DNA of 35,800 bases from Streptosporangiaceae bacterium (GCA_025964715.1 JAOPYH010000014.1:1-35800); one strand, 5' to 3'. Positions 16,740 through 24,777 are shown, counted from the stretch's first letter. Program-made: numbers and translations. Notes: generated by a model from the letters alone, not told the origin.

Positions 16740-17459
16740 CTAGCGGCGGAGGACGTTGAAGGCGAAGGTGTCGCCGCGGTGGTAGTCCTGGGCGTAGAGG
16801 ACATGGCGGCCCGACTTGGTGATGGCCGTCTCGGAGATGAGCAGCCAGGGACCGACCCCGGCCAGGGAGTATTTCTCCAATACGTCGTCCGGTAGCTCGA
16901 CCGCCTTGAGCCGGGCGGCCGAGGACACAGGCAGGTGCCCCTGGGCGGCCAGCAGGCTGGTGAGCGAACCGGTCCAGTCCACGTGCTTGGGCGGCCCAGG
17001 TATGCATTCACTGGGCACGGCGTCCACGCTGTAGATGAGCGGATCGTCCCCCGCGAAGCGGAGCCTCTCCAGTCGGATGACCGTCTCGCCCTCAACGAGC
17101 TCGAGGGCGTCGCGTTCGGTCGTGGTCGGTTCGGCCTCGGCCACGGACAGGACGACGCTGCGGAACTCATGACCCAGCGCCTCGAGCATGGTGGTGATGG
17201 ACTCGAACCGGGTGATCGGGCGTTCCACGTTCAGTGTGCTGAGCGACGAGAGGAAGCGGCCCCGCCCGCGCTCGACCACGACCAGGCCGTCCTGTTCGAG
17301 GAGCTTCAGCGCCTCACGTGCGGTGCTCCGGCCGACGTCGCACAACTCAGCTATCTCGGCCTCGCTCGGCAACCGGTCCCCGGGAAGCAGCCCACGCGCC
17401 TCGAAGAGTTCGACAAGGCGATCGCGCACCTGTACCGACATAGGTCGTTTATCCGGCAT
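16740..17459 (-). CDS. GntR/HutC family regulator (FrlR-like by context)
   Basis: A 239-residue GntR regulator of the HutC group. Residues about 8-70 are the winged helix-turn-helix (LLPGDRLPSEAEIAELCDVG, then RSTAREALKLLEQDGLVVVE). Residues about 90-235 are the UTRA ligand domain (ERLRFAGDDPLIYSVDAVPS). UTRA domains usually bind a phosphorylated sugar or similar pathway intermediate, which releases repression. The length equals FrlR of E. coli. The ATG at 17459 has AGGAAG upstream. It is the third gene of the minus-strand operon after the SIS and PfkB genes. Palindromes before the ABC, SIS and APC units are its likely operators. Confidence 0.9.
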   Translation of the reverse strand: MPDKRPMSVQVRDRLVELFEARGLLPGDRLPSEAEIAELCDVGRSTAREALKLLEQDGLVVVERGRGRFLSSLSTLNVERPITRFESITTMLEALGHEFRSVVLSVAEAEPTTTERDALELVEGETVIRLERLRFAGDDPLIYSVDAVPSECIPGPPKHVDWTGSLTSLLAAQGHLPVSSAARLKAVELPDDVLEKYSLAGVGPWLLISETAITKSGRHVLYAQDYHRGDTFAFNVLRR

Positions 17460-17541
17460 GCGGGTGCTTCCTGTTCGTCAAGCGTCGTGCGGCCCCGGGC
17501 AATGGCATCCAAAGTCTAGGTGCACCGCGTCACCCGGCCGC

Positions 17542-18342
17542 TCAGCCGAGCGGGAGGGCGTCCTGCGGCCATGCGCCCAGGTGCTCGCACGTACGAGCGG
17601 CCGTACGGGCACCGGCCCGCATCGCCTGCGGGACGTCGGAGCCGGCGGCGCGCGCGGCGAGGAAGCCGGCGATATAGCTGTCACCGGCGCCGGTGGTGTC
17701 GACGACCTCGACCGGAGCGGCTCCGGCCCGCCACCACGAGTCACCGTCGAACGCCAGGCTCCCCGCCGCGCCGCAGGTCACTACGGCCAGCCGGGCCCCG
17801 CCGTCGACGGCCTCGTGGGCGAGGTCCCGGGCGTACCCGTCGTCCTCGCCGGCCGAGCAGAAGGCGATGTCGAGGTGGCGGTATCCGGAGCTCACCGCGC
17901 AGTCCTGGCTGAGCAGGACCCCTCGGCCGGACAGCCGCTCGCGCAGCTCGGTTGCGCCGGGCACCATCCCTATGTGCACGGCGGCACAGCGGGCGAGCTC
18001 GTCCAGCTCGGCGTCGTCCGGCCGGTAGTCGGCGCAGACCGCGAAGTCCTCGAACTCGAAGGATCGGTCTCCGGTCGCGTCGACCCGGATCCGGGACACG
18101 GAGGTGTGGCCGGGCAGTGTGACCAGGCCGTCGGTCAGGACGCCGTTCGACTCCAGGCTCACCCGTACCCGCTCGCCGGTCGGATCGGCGCCGATCGCGC
18201 CGGCATAGCGGCAGGCGTGGCCCAGCAGCCTCAGCTGGACGGCCACGTTGAGAGCGTTGCCACCGACGAAGCTCTTGCTCTCGACCCCGACGTACTCGTC
18301 GATGGTGTTGTCACCGACGGTGCCGAAGAGCAGCGGCTTCAC
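17542..18342 (-). CDS. frlD: PfkB-family kinase, fructoselysine kinase-like
   Basis: A 266-residue ribokinase-fold kinase whose length and sequence pattern follow fructoselysine kinase FrlD. The N-terminus reads GTVGDNTIDEY, then GGNALNVAVQL (the GGN substrate motif is at 27-29). The C-terminal PfkB signature is DTTGAGDSYIAGF, with catalytic Asp 221. It continues PQAMRAGARTAARTCEHLGAW, which parallels FrlD's ending. FrlD phosphorylates the sugar part of an Amadori compound at O6 with ATP. The GTG at 18342 has AGGAG seven bases before it. It lies between the SIS deglycase and GntR genes. The exact amine partner (lysine, asparagine or another) cannot be read, so the symbol is by analogy. Confidence 0.78.
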   Translation of the reverse strand: MKPLLFGTVGDNTIDEYVGVESKSFVGGNALNVAVQLRLLGHACRYAGAIGADPTGERVRVSLESNGVLTDGLVTLPGHTSVSRIRVDATGDRSFEFEDFAVCADYRPDDAELDELARCAAVHIGMVPGATELRERLSGRGVLLSQDCAVSSGYRHLDIAFCSAGEDDGYARDLAHEAVDGGARLAVVTCGAAGSLAFDGDSWWRAGAAPVEVVDTTGAGDSYIAGFLAARAAGSDVPQAMRAGARTAARTCEHLGAWPQDALPLG

Positions 18343-18407
18343 GATGAGCTCCTGTCGTCATCGCACGGCGTCATGACCGACGACATCACACTGGTCTCCC
18401 GGTCCGC

Positions 18408-19421
18408 TCAGTAGGACACGCGCTTGTAGTAGCGCCGTGTGGTGAGCGGGTGGTCCCGCTTGACCTCGAGGTGGGCGCTCACGCGCTCGAAGACGGTGGC
18501 GAGCAGCACCGGCGAGATGAGGGCCCGCACCTGCGCGGAGACGCCGGGGAGCGCGAGCTCGGCCGTGTCGAAGACCGACAGCTTGTCGGTGTAGGTGGGG
18601 GCGAAGCTCTCGACCCGCTCGGCGAGGGCGCGGGTCTCGTCCTCACCCTTGAACAGGATGACGCTCACGCCCTGCTCGACCAGCTCCAGCGTGCCGTGGA
18701 AGAAGTCGGACGCGTGGACTGGCCTGGTCCGGATCCACTGCATCTCCTCCAGGATGCACATCCCGTAGTAGAAGGCCTCCGGCCAGGTGGAGCCCGCGCC
18801 GGTGATGATGTGGTAGGGCTCGTCCTGGATCTGCGACGCGAACTGCTCCGCCCGCTCCTCGAACCCGCGCTTGACCTCCAGCAGCAGCTTCGGCAACAAC
18901 TCGATCTCGCCCACGATGTCGGCGTAGTCCGAGATCTCGCCGCGCTCCTGCATGAGCGCGAGGGCAAGGATCAGGGACTGGAGGTAGAACGACTCGGAGG
19001 AGGTGTCGTCCTCGGCGAAGTTGGTGAAGTTGTGGTCGGCGGCCTCCGCAAGGGCGGTGTCCGCGTGTCCCGTCAGGGTGATGACGATCGCGCCCTTGGC
19101 CTTGCAGTAGGCGAGCGCCTCGACGCTCTCCTTGGTGGTGCCGGACAGGGAGGGGATGACCACGATGGACTGCGGGCCAAGGTGCGCCGAGCCGGTCACC
19201 ACGAGCTCCGCCGGCATCTCCACGTACACCGGGAAGGTGGAACGGGTCTGCAGCAGCCGCGCGGCCGGCAGCATGAGGATGCCGGCGCCGCCGGAGCCGA
19301 GGAAGAAGAGGTTCTTCGCCCCCTTCTCCAGGCTTTCGGCCACCGCACCGCGGATGTCCTCGGAGAGCGCCACCGCGCCTGACTGGATGCGGACGAACCG
19401 CTCTTCATCGAAGTTGAGCAT
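18408..19421 (-). CDS. frlB: SIS-domain sugar-amine 6-phosphate deglycase, FrlB-like
   Basis: A 337-residue protein with two sugar isomerase (SIS) domains, about residues 35-165 and 195-330. It lacks the glutaminase domain of GlmS. Length, the start MLNFDEE, the motif HASDFFHGTLELVE and the ending RRYYKRVSY parallel fructoselysine-6-phosphate deglycase FrlB. Glu 226 and His 242 are 16 residues apart, the same spacing as the catalytic Glu/His pair of the related FraB deglycase. The expected reaction splits a fructosamine 6-phosphate into glucose 6-phosphate and the free amine or amino acid. The ATG at 19421 follows AGGAAG. It is the first gene of the SIS-PfkB-GntR operon, behind two operator-like repeats. 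Confidence 0.78.
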   Translation of the reverse strand: MLNFDEERFVRIQSGAVALSEDIRGAVAESLEKGAKNLFFLGSGGAGILMLPAARLLQTRSTFPVYVEMPAELVVTGSAHLGPQSIVVIPSLSGTTKESVEALAYCKAKGAIVITLTGHADTALAEAADHNFTNFAEDDTSSESFYLQSLILALALMQERGEISDYADIVGEIELLPKLLLEVKRGFEERAEQFASQIQDEPYHIITGAGSTWPEAFYYGMCILEEMQWIRTRPVHASDFFHGTLELVEQGVSVILFKGEDETRALAERVESFAPTYTDKLSVFDTAELALPGVSAQVRALISPVLLATVFERVSAHLEVKRDHPLTTRRYYKRVSY

Positions 19422-19514
19422 GTGCGTGCTTCCTGTGATGGCCGAGCCGGTGCACGGGGACACCGTCGGTGAGGTTGTGGTGCGCGGCGCCATACGTCAG
19501 CGCCTGAACACCGG

Positions 19515-19547
19515 GTCTTGTCTGACATCTTAGTGTCTTGTCTGACT
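19515..19547 (-). promoter_or_regulatory. tandem operator-like repeats upstream of the SIS operon
   Basis: The 12-base sequence GTCTTGTCTGAC occurs twice (19515-19526 and 19535-19546), exactly 20 bases apart, two helical turns. Each carries a TGTCTGAC half-palindrome, and the first is a complete TGTCTGACA. On the minus strand AGATGTCAGACAAG resembles AGATGTCTGACAAC before the APC gene. This is the probable site of the GntR regulator, about 95 bases upstream of the SIS ATG. Confidence 0.6.
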
Positions 19548-19598
19548 ACCCGCCGACCGTGGTCCGCGCCGCCCTATGCGAAACGGCGCGGAGCCGCG

Positions 19599-21134
19599 CT
19601 AGTCGACGGGGGCGGGGTCTTTCCCGGAGGTAGCCGGCGCGGACTTGGCACTGAGCCCTTCTTCGGCCGTGAGGCGTTCGCCGATCCGGCGGACGAGGGA
19701 GGGTGAGCAGATGACCGCGACCAGGGCGATGGCGATCCAGACGCCCGCCGCGATCGGTAGCCAGCGCGCGGCGCCGGTGGGGTATGGCATGACGTTCCGA
19801 TAGAGCGTGTAGCCCAGGACCGTGATGGCCGCTATGGGGATGACGATCTCCCAGCGGGAGACGTGCCGGGCGTGGGACAGCATCCGCGCGGCGCCGACGG
19901 TGGCGAGCAGGTAGACGACAAGCACGATCAGCGTGCCGGTGGTACCGATCCATCCCCAGACCGACAGGATCGGCTGGGGTACCACCCAGCCGAAGACGAG
20001 TACCGAAGCGACCATGACCGAGGAGACGGCCGCGACGGTCCCGATGGGTGTGCCGAAGCGCGGAGACACGTTGGTGAGGAAGGTCGGCCTCGTGGTCGTG
20101 GCTTTGGAGAGCGAGAACAGCAGCCGGGACGCACCGACGATGCAGCCCAGCGCGCCGCCGAAGGCCGACACCATGGTCCCGACCGTGACCAGATCACCGA
20201 CCCACGAGGCGAGATAGGCGCTCCCCAGGTCGCCGAGCAGGGAGTTGCTGGCGTGGAAGCGCTCCAGGCCGGTGCGTCCGGTGCCGAAGCCCATCACCTC
20301 GACGGCGCTGGTGAAGACGTAGAAGACCCCGCCGATCAGCACCGTGCCGAGGATCGCGCGGGGGATGGTGCGGCGGGGCTCCCGCGCCTCCTCGCCGAGG
20401 GTCGCCGCACCCTCGAAACCGGCGAAGGCCAGAAAGCCGAAGACGGCGCCGAGGAACAGCGACGAGTTACCCGTCCCCTTCTCGGGCTTGAAGACCGAGA
20501 GTGTGAACGTCTGTCCCTGGGGCCCGCCGCCGTTAGTGATCTTGTACAGCACGGTGGCGCTGACGATGAGGATCAGCACCGCGGTGGCCGCCTCGAAGGC
20601 CAGGAGCAGGTCGGCGCCGCGCTTGGCCGGCGTGACCGCGACGGCCGCCGCGACGACGAGGATCGCCAGGGTGACGAGGTAGGGAAGCCAGTCCGGCGGG
20701 TGGGACGACAGGCCGAGCGACTCGATCAGGGAGGAGGAGAAGATCGCGGCCGAGTAGGCGCTGCTCGTGCCGAAGAGGATGTAGGTGCCGAGGAGGCACC
20801 AGCCGGCGACCGTACCGGCCCGTGCCCCCACCGTGGCGCCCACGAACCCGAACACCGAGCCGGAGGTGTTGAAGTGCTGGCTCAGCCGCACGAAGCTGTG
20901 CGACAGCAGAAGCACGCCCACCGTGGCGATCGCGAATGTGAGGGGGATGGCGCGGCCGGCCGCAGGCTCGGCTCCCTGGGGATTGATGTTGGCCGACAGC
21001 GTCAGTCCCATGACGCCGATCGAGACACCGAGGACCTGCCAGAGGCTGAGGTTCCGCCGGAGCCCATGTGACCCCGGTGCACCCGCCGGGAGAGACGCCG
21101 TCGCCGCCGTGGCGCCGGCATGGTCCATCGTCAT
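19599..21134 (-). CDS. APC-family amino acid/amine permease (FrlA-like by context)
   Basis: A 511-residue APC-superfamily permease with about twelve membrane segments. The N-terminal LSLWQVLGVSIGVMGLTLSAN is the first helix, with the unwound substrate site. FGFLAFAGFEGAATLGEEAREPRRTIPRA (quoted here in parts: FGFLAFAGFEGAATLGEE and AREPRRTIPRA) is the strongly conserved TM6-loop signature. In enterobacteria the fructoselysine operon carries an APC permease, FrlA, so with adjacent FrlB- and FrlD-like genes this is a candidate importer of the Amadori compound. It is longer than FrlA through its hydrophilic tails. The ATG at 21134 is used; an ATG two codons later is possible. Its own palindromic operator lies about 100 bases upstream. 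Confidence 0.85.
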   Translation of the reverse strand: MTMDHAGATAATASLPAGAPGSHGLRRNLSLWQVLGVSIGVMGLTLSANINPQGAEPAAGRAIPLTFAIATVGVLLLSHSFVRLSQHFNTSGSVFGFVGATVGARAGTVAGWCLLGTYILFGTSSAYSAAIFSSSLIESLGLSSHPPDWLPYLVTLAILVVAAAVAVTPAKRGADLLLAFEAATAVLILIVSATVLYKITNGGGPQGQTFTLSVFKPEKGTGNSSLFLGAVFGFLAFAGFEGAATLGEEAREPRRTIPRAILGTVLIGGVFYVFTSAVEVMGFGTGRTGLERFHASNSLLGDLGSAYLASWVGDLVTVGTMVSAFGGALGCIVGASRLLFSLSKATTTRPTFLTNVSPRFGTPIGTVAAVSSVMVASVLVFGWVVPQPILSVWGWIGTTGTLIVLVVYLLATVGAARMLSHARHVSRWEIVIPIAAITVLGYTLYRNVMPYPTGAARWLPIAAGVWIAIALVAVICSPSLVRRIGERLTAEEGLSAKSAPATSGKDPAPVD

Positions 21135-21230
21135 CGCTGGCTTCTTTCTTGCCGGGTCCCCAGTGCGGGTTCCCGAGGGACTGGGGACGACCCGCGGGGA
21201 CCTACGGGACGGCGTTCGCCCGCCCGTACG

Positions 21231-21258
21231 TTGTCAGACATCTGATGTCAGTTGTCAG
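21231..21258 (-). promoter_or_regulatory. operator-like palindrome upstream of the APC permease
   Basis: TTGTCAG occurs at 21231-21237 and again at 21252-21258, 21 bases apart. Between and overlapping them lies a perfect 13-base palindrome, GACATC-T-GATGTC (21237-21249), and TGTCAGACA (21232-21240). It shares the GATGTC core and the near-20-base periodicity with the sites before the ABC and SIS operons, pointing to a common GntR regulator. Confidence 0.6.
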
Positions 21259-21441
21259 GTTGGCGATTACTGTGCCTGACGCCGTAACCGCCGTCAAGAG
21301 GTCGGCGAGGGTCTGCTGCGGGGCCGGTGGACCTCGGCGCGGCAAGCCGAAGGGCCTGTCTCTCGGTCTTCAGGCGACGCCTGTGACCTGCGCTTCCAGA
21401 GGTTAGGTGATCGGCGTGGGAGGGCGACACCGGCACGGCCA

Positions 21442-21455
21442 GTGACGCAGATCAC
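21442..21455. promoter_or_regulatory. Crp/GlxR-like palindrome
   Basis: GTGA-CGCAGA-TCAC matches the core GTGA-N6-TCAC bound by Crp-type regulators, which actinobacteria use for global carbon and energy control. It lies about 150 bases upstream of the small peptide gene. The outer T/A positions of the full 16-base consensus are not met (A and G instead). Confidence 0.45.
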
Positions 21456-21602
21456 GCCTCTGGACGTGCACCGGCCGACACGAGAGAACGTCCTCCAAGA
21501 GGTCGCCCTTCCGGGCGCCCTTGGTGCTCTGTGTACGCGGTCCCGACCGGCACGGCGGATGACGACTACTCCGGCGCGACCCGACACATGGAGGAGTGAA
21601 TG

Positions 21603-21731
21603 ATGGTCGAAGTCTGGACGGCGCTGGCGGTAGAGACCGGGGCGGCCGTCATCGTTTCGGGGATGTTGGTGGCGTGGGCCCGGCGGCGCTTCGCTCCCGA
21701 TCGGGAGTGCGCCGCCGAGCCCAGCGAATGA
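21603..21731 (+). CDS. small single-TM membrane peptide (42 aa)
   Basis: A short ORF starting at the second of two adjacent ATGs (21600, 21603). It is preceded by a near-perfect ribosome site, GGAGGAG (21590-21596), six bases before the second ATG. The peptide begins MVEVWTALAVETGAAVIVSG and continues MLVAWARRRF. One hydrophobic helix (about residues 5-25) is followed by a basic patch ARRRF and an acidic tail, so the tail should be cytoplasmic. I do not recognise a family; small accessory subunits of transporters look like this. It converges on the ProP-like symporter 32 bases away. The strong ribosome site and the upstream Crp-like palindrome argue that it is real. Confidence 0.6.
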   Translation: MVEVWTALAVETGAAVIVSGMLVAWARRRFAPDRECAAEPSE

Positions 21732-21763
21732 ACTGACCGCCGCCTGGCGAAATGACCACTGCG

Positions 21764-23128
21764 CTAGTCGGTCGCGCTCGCCAGCCGCCGGGACCCCTTG
21801 GTCCCGATCTTCCTGATCGACACACCGGCCGTCTCCGGGATCAGCAGGATCGGGACCAGCGCGATGGCTCCGGCGGCCATCAGGTAGAACGCCGGGATGT
21901 AGTTCGTGTGGAAGACCTTGATCAGCGATCCGATGAGGAGTGCGGAGGTGCCGCCGAACAGGGAGGTCGAGATGTTGTAGCCGATCGCGAAGGCGCCGTA
22001 GCGCACCTGCGTCGGGAACATCGCAGGGAAGGTCGAGCCGATCACGGCCAGCATGAGGACCAGCAGCGCGCCCATGATCGCGAACCCGGCCGTGACGGCC
22101 ATCGCATTGTGGATCTGCATCAGCTTGATCGAGGGAAGGCTCAGGAAGACGTAGCCCAGGGCCGCGGCGACCAGCAGGGGCTTGCGGCCGACCCGGTCGG
22201 AGAGCGCCCCGAGCGGCGCGATGACAAGGAGCATCAACAGTTCGATGCCGATGGTGATGAGCTGGGACGTCACCGCGCCGATTCCGAGGTTCTCGGTCAG
22301 GTACGACGGCATGAAGGTGAGCAGGGTGTAGTCGGCGACGTTCAGCAGGAAGACGATGCCGATGAGGTTGAGGATCATCCGCCAGTTGTGGACGATCGTC
22401 TCTTTCAGCGGCGAGCGGGCCGCCTTGCCGGCCTTTGCCATCTCCTGGAAGGCCGGGGTGTCCTCGAGCTTGGTGCGCACGTAGAGCCCGACGAGTCCGA
22501 GCGGGAGTGCGAGCAGGAACGGGATGCGCCAGCCCCAGGCGTGCATCGCGGTTTGGCCGAGCAGGAGATTTACCACCAGCACCAGCCCGGATCCGAGGAT
22601 GTAACCGGACAGGGTGCCGAACTCCAGGAAGCTGCCGAAGAAGCCCCGTTTACCGGTCGGCGCGTACTCGGCGATGAAGGTGGCCGCGCCCCCGTACTCG
22701 CCTCCTGTGGAGAAACCCTGGACCAGTCGTACGAGGAGGAGCAGCAGCGGCGCGGCGATGCCGATCGAGGCGTAGCCGGGCAGGACGCCGATGACGAAGG
22801 TGGACGCCGACATCAAGATGATCGTCGTGGCGAGGACCCGCTGCCGGCCCAGTTTGTCACCCAGTGGCCCGAAGAAGAGCCCGCCGAACGGGCGCGCGAT
22901 GAAAGCCGCGGCGATGAGTGCGAACGACTTCAGCGTGGCGCTGCCGGAGCTGTCCTCGGGGAAGAAGACGGTGCCGATGATCATCGTCATCACGCCCGCG
23001 CTGAACACGCCGAAGTCGAACCATTCGATGCAGTTGCCCATTGCCGATGCCACGACCGCTCGGCGCACCGTCGCCTGGTCCGGCGGCGGCTCCTTCGCTT
23101 GATCGCTTTCGACTAGCTGATCTTGCAT
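21764..23128 (-). CDS. MFS metabolite:H+ symporter (ProP/MHS family)
   Basis: A 454-residue twelve-helix transporter of the metabolite:proton symporter branch, which includes ProP, KgtP and ShiA. The N-terminus reads AVVASAMGNCIEWFDFGVFS, the hallmark of the family. FIARPFGGLFFGPLGDKLGR is the loop 2-3 signature, and GFSTGGEYGGAATFIAEYAP marks TM4-5. Substrates in the family are proline/betaine, 2-oxoglutarate, shikimate and citrate; the pattern is nearest to ProP, but I cannot fix the substrate. ATG at 23128. It is convergent with the 42-residue peptide gene. Confidence 0.88.
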   Translation of the reverse strand: MQDQLVESDQAKEPPPDQATVRRAVVASAMGNCIEWFDFGVFSAGVMTMIIGTVFFPEDSSGSATLKSFALIAAAFIARPFGGLFFGPLGDKLGRQRVLATTIILMSASTFVIGVLPGYASIGIAAPLLLLLVRLVQGFSTGGEYGGAATFIAEYAPTGKRGFFGSFLEFGTLSGYILGSGLVLVVNLLLGQTAMHAWGWRIPFLLALPLGLVGLYVRTKLEDTPAFQEMAKAGKAARSPLKETIVHNWRMILNLIGIVFLLNVADYTLLTFMPSYLTENLGIGAVTSQLITIGIELLMLLVIAPLGALSDRVGRKPLLVAAALGYVFLSLPSIKLMQIHNAMAVTAGFAIMGALLVLMLAVIGSTFPAMFPTQVRYGAFAIGYNISTSLFGGTSALLIGSLIKVFHTNYIPAFYLMAAGAIALVPILLIPETAGVSIRKIGTKGSRRLASATD

Positions 23129-23434
23129 AGGCCTTGGTGCCCCTCACTAATAGACGTTTCGGACGACCGGGTGACGGTAACAGACCGTGTCAACCCAGGT
23201 CAGAGACACGAAGCCCCGTGCGGAAACGTACTTGCCCACTTACCGTGTCCTTTATTGCGTTATCTTGGTCACAGTGGCACCAACCGCATCGTTGTTCGCG
23301 AGGCCGGCATGTGGGTTCACGGGCCCGTGGGCCTGAGGCGTTCGTGGGCCGCGCGCGCTTCGGAGGCACCTGGCTTCGTTCGCCGCGGTCTGCGGCATGA
23401 TGCGAGGCCGGACCCGGATGATGTGGAGTGGGTA
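23129..23434. other. intergenic region
   Basis: 306 bases between the symporter start and the small CxxC gene. A patch of lower GC (about 23249-23266, TCCTTTATTGCGTTATCT) is the only promoter-like sequence. No ORF with a good ribosome site, RNA gene or clear repeat is seen. Confidence 0.4.
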
Positions 23435-23719
23435 GTGCGCAGACGACCGAGTATCTGTGACGCGTGTGCTCGTCTCGGGAAGAGGTCGAACCCTGAGGCG
23501 CAGAGCTCCCTGGACAGGTGGATCCCCTACTGCGACGCCTTTCCGGAGCGGGTCCCCCGGGAGATCTACACCGGCCAGTTCGACCACCGCGAGCCCTACC
23601 CCGGGGACAACGGCATTCGGTTCGAGCTGCGTGAAGGCGGCGAGAGCGTCCTGGAGTCGTACGAGAACAGCCTGCGCAGGCGGCGGGAGCGCGAAGAGGG
23701 GCAGCGGGAGAGCACTTGA
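23435..23719 (+). CDS. conserved-type small CxxC protein, function unknown
   Basis: A 94-residue soluble protein. The GTG at 23435 has GGAG with six bases spacing. The N-terminus holds CDAC and a third Cys in YCDAFPERVPREIY, which may bind a metal. Then comes the stretch HREPYPGDNGIRFEL and a charged C-terminal helix (SLRRRREREEGQ). I have a sense of similar actinobacterial hypothetical proteins with Cys pairs followed by AFP..IP and DHR.PYPGD, but know no function. It is separated by 323 bases from the type VII effector operon, so a link to it is uncertain. Confidence 0.6.
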   Translation: MRRRPSICDACARLGKRSNPEAQSSLDRWIPYCDAFPERVPREIYTGQFDHREPYPGDNGIRFELREGGESVLESYENSLRRRREREEGQREST

Positions 23720-24042
23720 GCGTTCCGCCGTGGCTCCGGCGGGTGGATTGGGTCGGCACAGGGATCCCGGGTCCGTGACCCGTGACAGATGATGCTGTGC
23801 CGCCTGCCACTTATACGTGGTTTCGGCCAGTCGTTCTATGCACCCTTCGTGTCATCTGTCGCCCTGTGTCCAGTTCTCTGACGCTCTTTCGGCGAACACG
23901 TCTCGATATGGTGTGTGCCCTAAATAGAGATTCGGGTGGCATGGACTAGCTCGAAGCTTTTCGCTCCATTATCGTCGGGGTCCTGTCCCATCGACGGTGA
24001 AACGCGCATGCTTCCGTGCGGCGCAGTGGGGGGAAAGCTCGG
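23720..24042. other. intergenic region before the effector operon
   Basis: 323 bases without a gene. It has a small hairpin, CGGGTC-CGT-GACCCG (23768-23782), that may end the preceding transcript. An AT-richer stretch about 23905-23935 (CTAAATAGAG) may be part of the promoter for the YbaB-WXG100-toxin operon. No clear -35/-10 pair is seen. Confidence 0.4.
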
Positions 24043-24459
24043 ATGCGGCCGGAGTGGCAGGCGCACATCGATGAACTGCTCGAGGAGTACAACCGCAAGC
24101 GCGAGGACCTGAAGGCTCTCCAGGAGAAGATGGCCTCGGTCGAGACGACCGTCACCGCGGTGGAGGGCATGATCACCGTCACGGTCGGGCCGCAGGGCAG
24201 GCTCACCGGCCTCGAGTTCAATCCACGCGTCTATCGCCGCCTTTCGGCGTCCGAGCTCGCCGAAGCCGTACTCGGCGCGGTCCAGGAGGCCACTGCGCAG
24301 GTCGGAGACCAAATGCGCGCGGCCATGGAGCCACTTCTGCCGGAAACCGCGTCCTACGACAAGGTCGCGGGCGCAGGATTCGACCTGTCGAAGCTGGTTC
24401 CCGAGCGGCCCAATGACCTTGACTCGCTCAAAGAGCGGTACGGCTTTCGCGACAAGTGA
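24043..24459 (+). CDS. YbaB/EbfC-like protein of a type VII effector operon
   Basis: A 138-residue protein with the YbaB/EbfC fold. An N-terminal helix (EWQAHIDELLEEYNRKREDL) leads into the beta pattern VEGMITVTVGPQGRLTGLEF, then the helix SASELAEAVLGAVQEATAQ. In actinomycetes such genes often open operons for WXG100 proteins and large secreted toxins, where they are thought to act as partners or chaperones rather than nucleoid proteins. The ATG at 24043 is preceded by GGGGGGAAAG. The next gene starts 15 bases after its stop. Confidence 0.8.
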   Translation: MRPEWQAHIDELLEEYNRKREDLKALQEKMASVETTVTAVEGMITVTVGPQGRLTGLEFNPRVYRRLSASELAEAVLGAVQEATAQVGDQMRAAMEPLLPETASYDKVAGAGFDLSKLVPERPNDLDSLKERYGFRDK

Positions 24460-24474
24460 CGGAGCGGCGCGCCA

Positions 24475-24774
24475 ATGGGATATGACCAGCTGGAAGTCCA
24501 CCGGGAAGCGCTGAAGCGTCATTCCAAGGGCTTCGGCGATGGAGCCAAGGAACTCGGTCGCATCTTCGCCAAGCTGGACTCCGCCCTCGCGGCCGAGGGG
24601 AGCTGCTGGGGCAACGACGACACAGGCAAGGCCTTCGAGGGCAAGTACAAAGCGCCGAAGGAGACCGCGACGAAGGCCTTCCCGGCCCTGGAGAAAAGCC
24701 TGACGAAGATCGAGGCCGGTGTGCGGCGCATGGCCAAGAACTATGACCAGGCCGAACACGCCTCGGGCGGCTAA
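24475..24774 (+). CDS. WXG100-family type VII secretion protein
   Basis: A 99-residue all-helical protein of ESAT-6/WXG100 type. The turn between the two helices carries CWGN (Trp 45, Gly 46). The C-terminus ends KNYDQAEHASGG, with a YxxxE secretion signal (Tyr 90, Glu 94). Such proteins form dimers that are exported by the ESX/type VII system, often together with the large effector encoded next. The stop is three bases before the effector ATG, so the two are coupled. No secretion-machine gene is present in the window. Confidence 0.85.
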   Translation: MGYDQLEVHREALKRHSKGFGDGAKELGRIFAKLDSALAAEGSCWGNDDTGKAFEGKYKAPKETATKAFPALEKSLTKIEAGVRRMAKNYDQAEHASGG

Positions 24775-24777
24775 GCC

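Larger units (their letters stand above)
21135..21599. other. regulatory intergenic region
   Basis: 465 bases between the APC permease and the 42-residue peptide gene. They hold the GntR-type operator near 21231-21258 and a Crp-like palindrome near 21442. I see no convincing ORF, tRNA or known riboswitch. The long leader before the peptide gene may be an untranslated region. Confidence 0.5.

Noticed and set aside
18408-19421. SIS protein as GlmS or a plain phosphosugar isomerase
   Set aside because: There is no glutaminase domain. The Glu/His pair, the length, and the kinase, GntR and APC neighbours all favour a FrlB-type deglycase.
21260-21600. Riboswitch or structured RNA in the long leader before the 42-residue peptide
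   Set aside because: Only scattered short dyads are present, with no conserved riboswitch core that I recognise.
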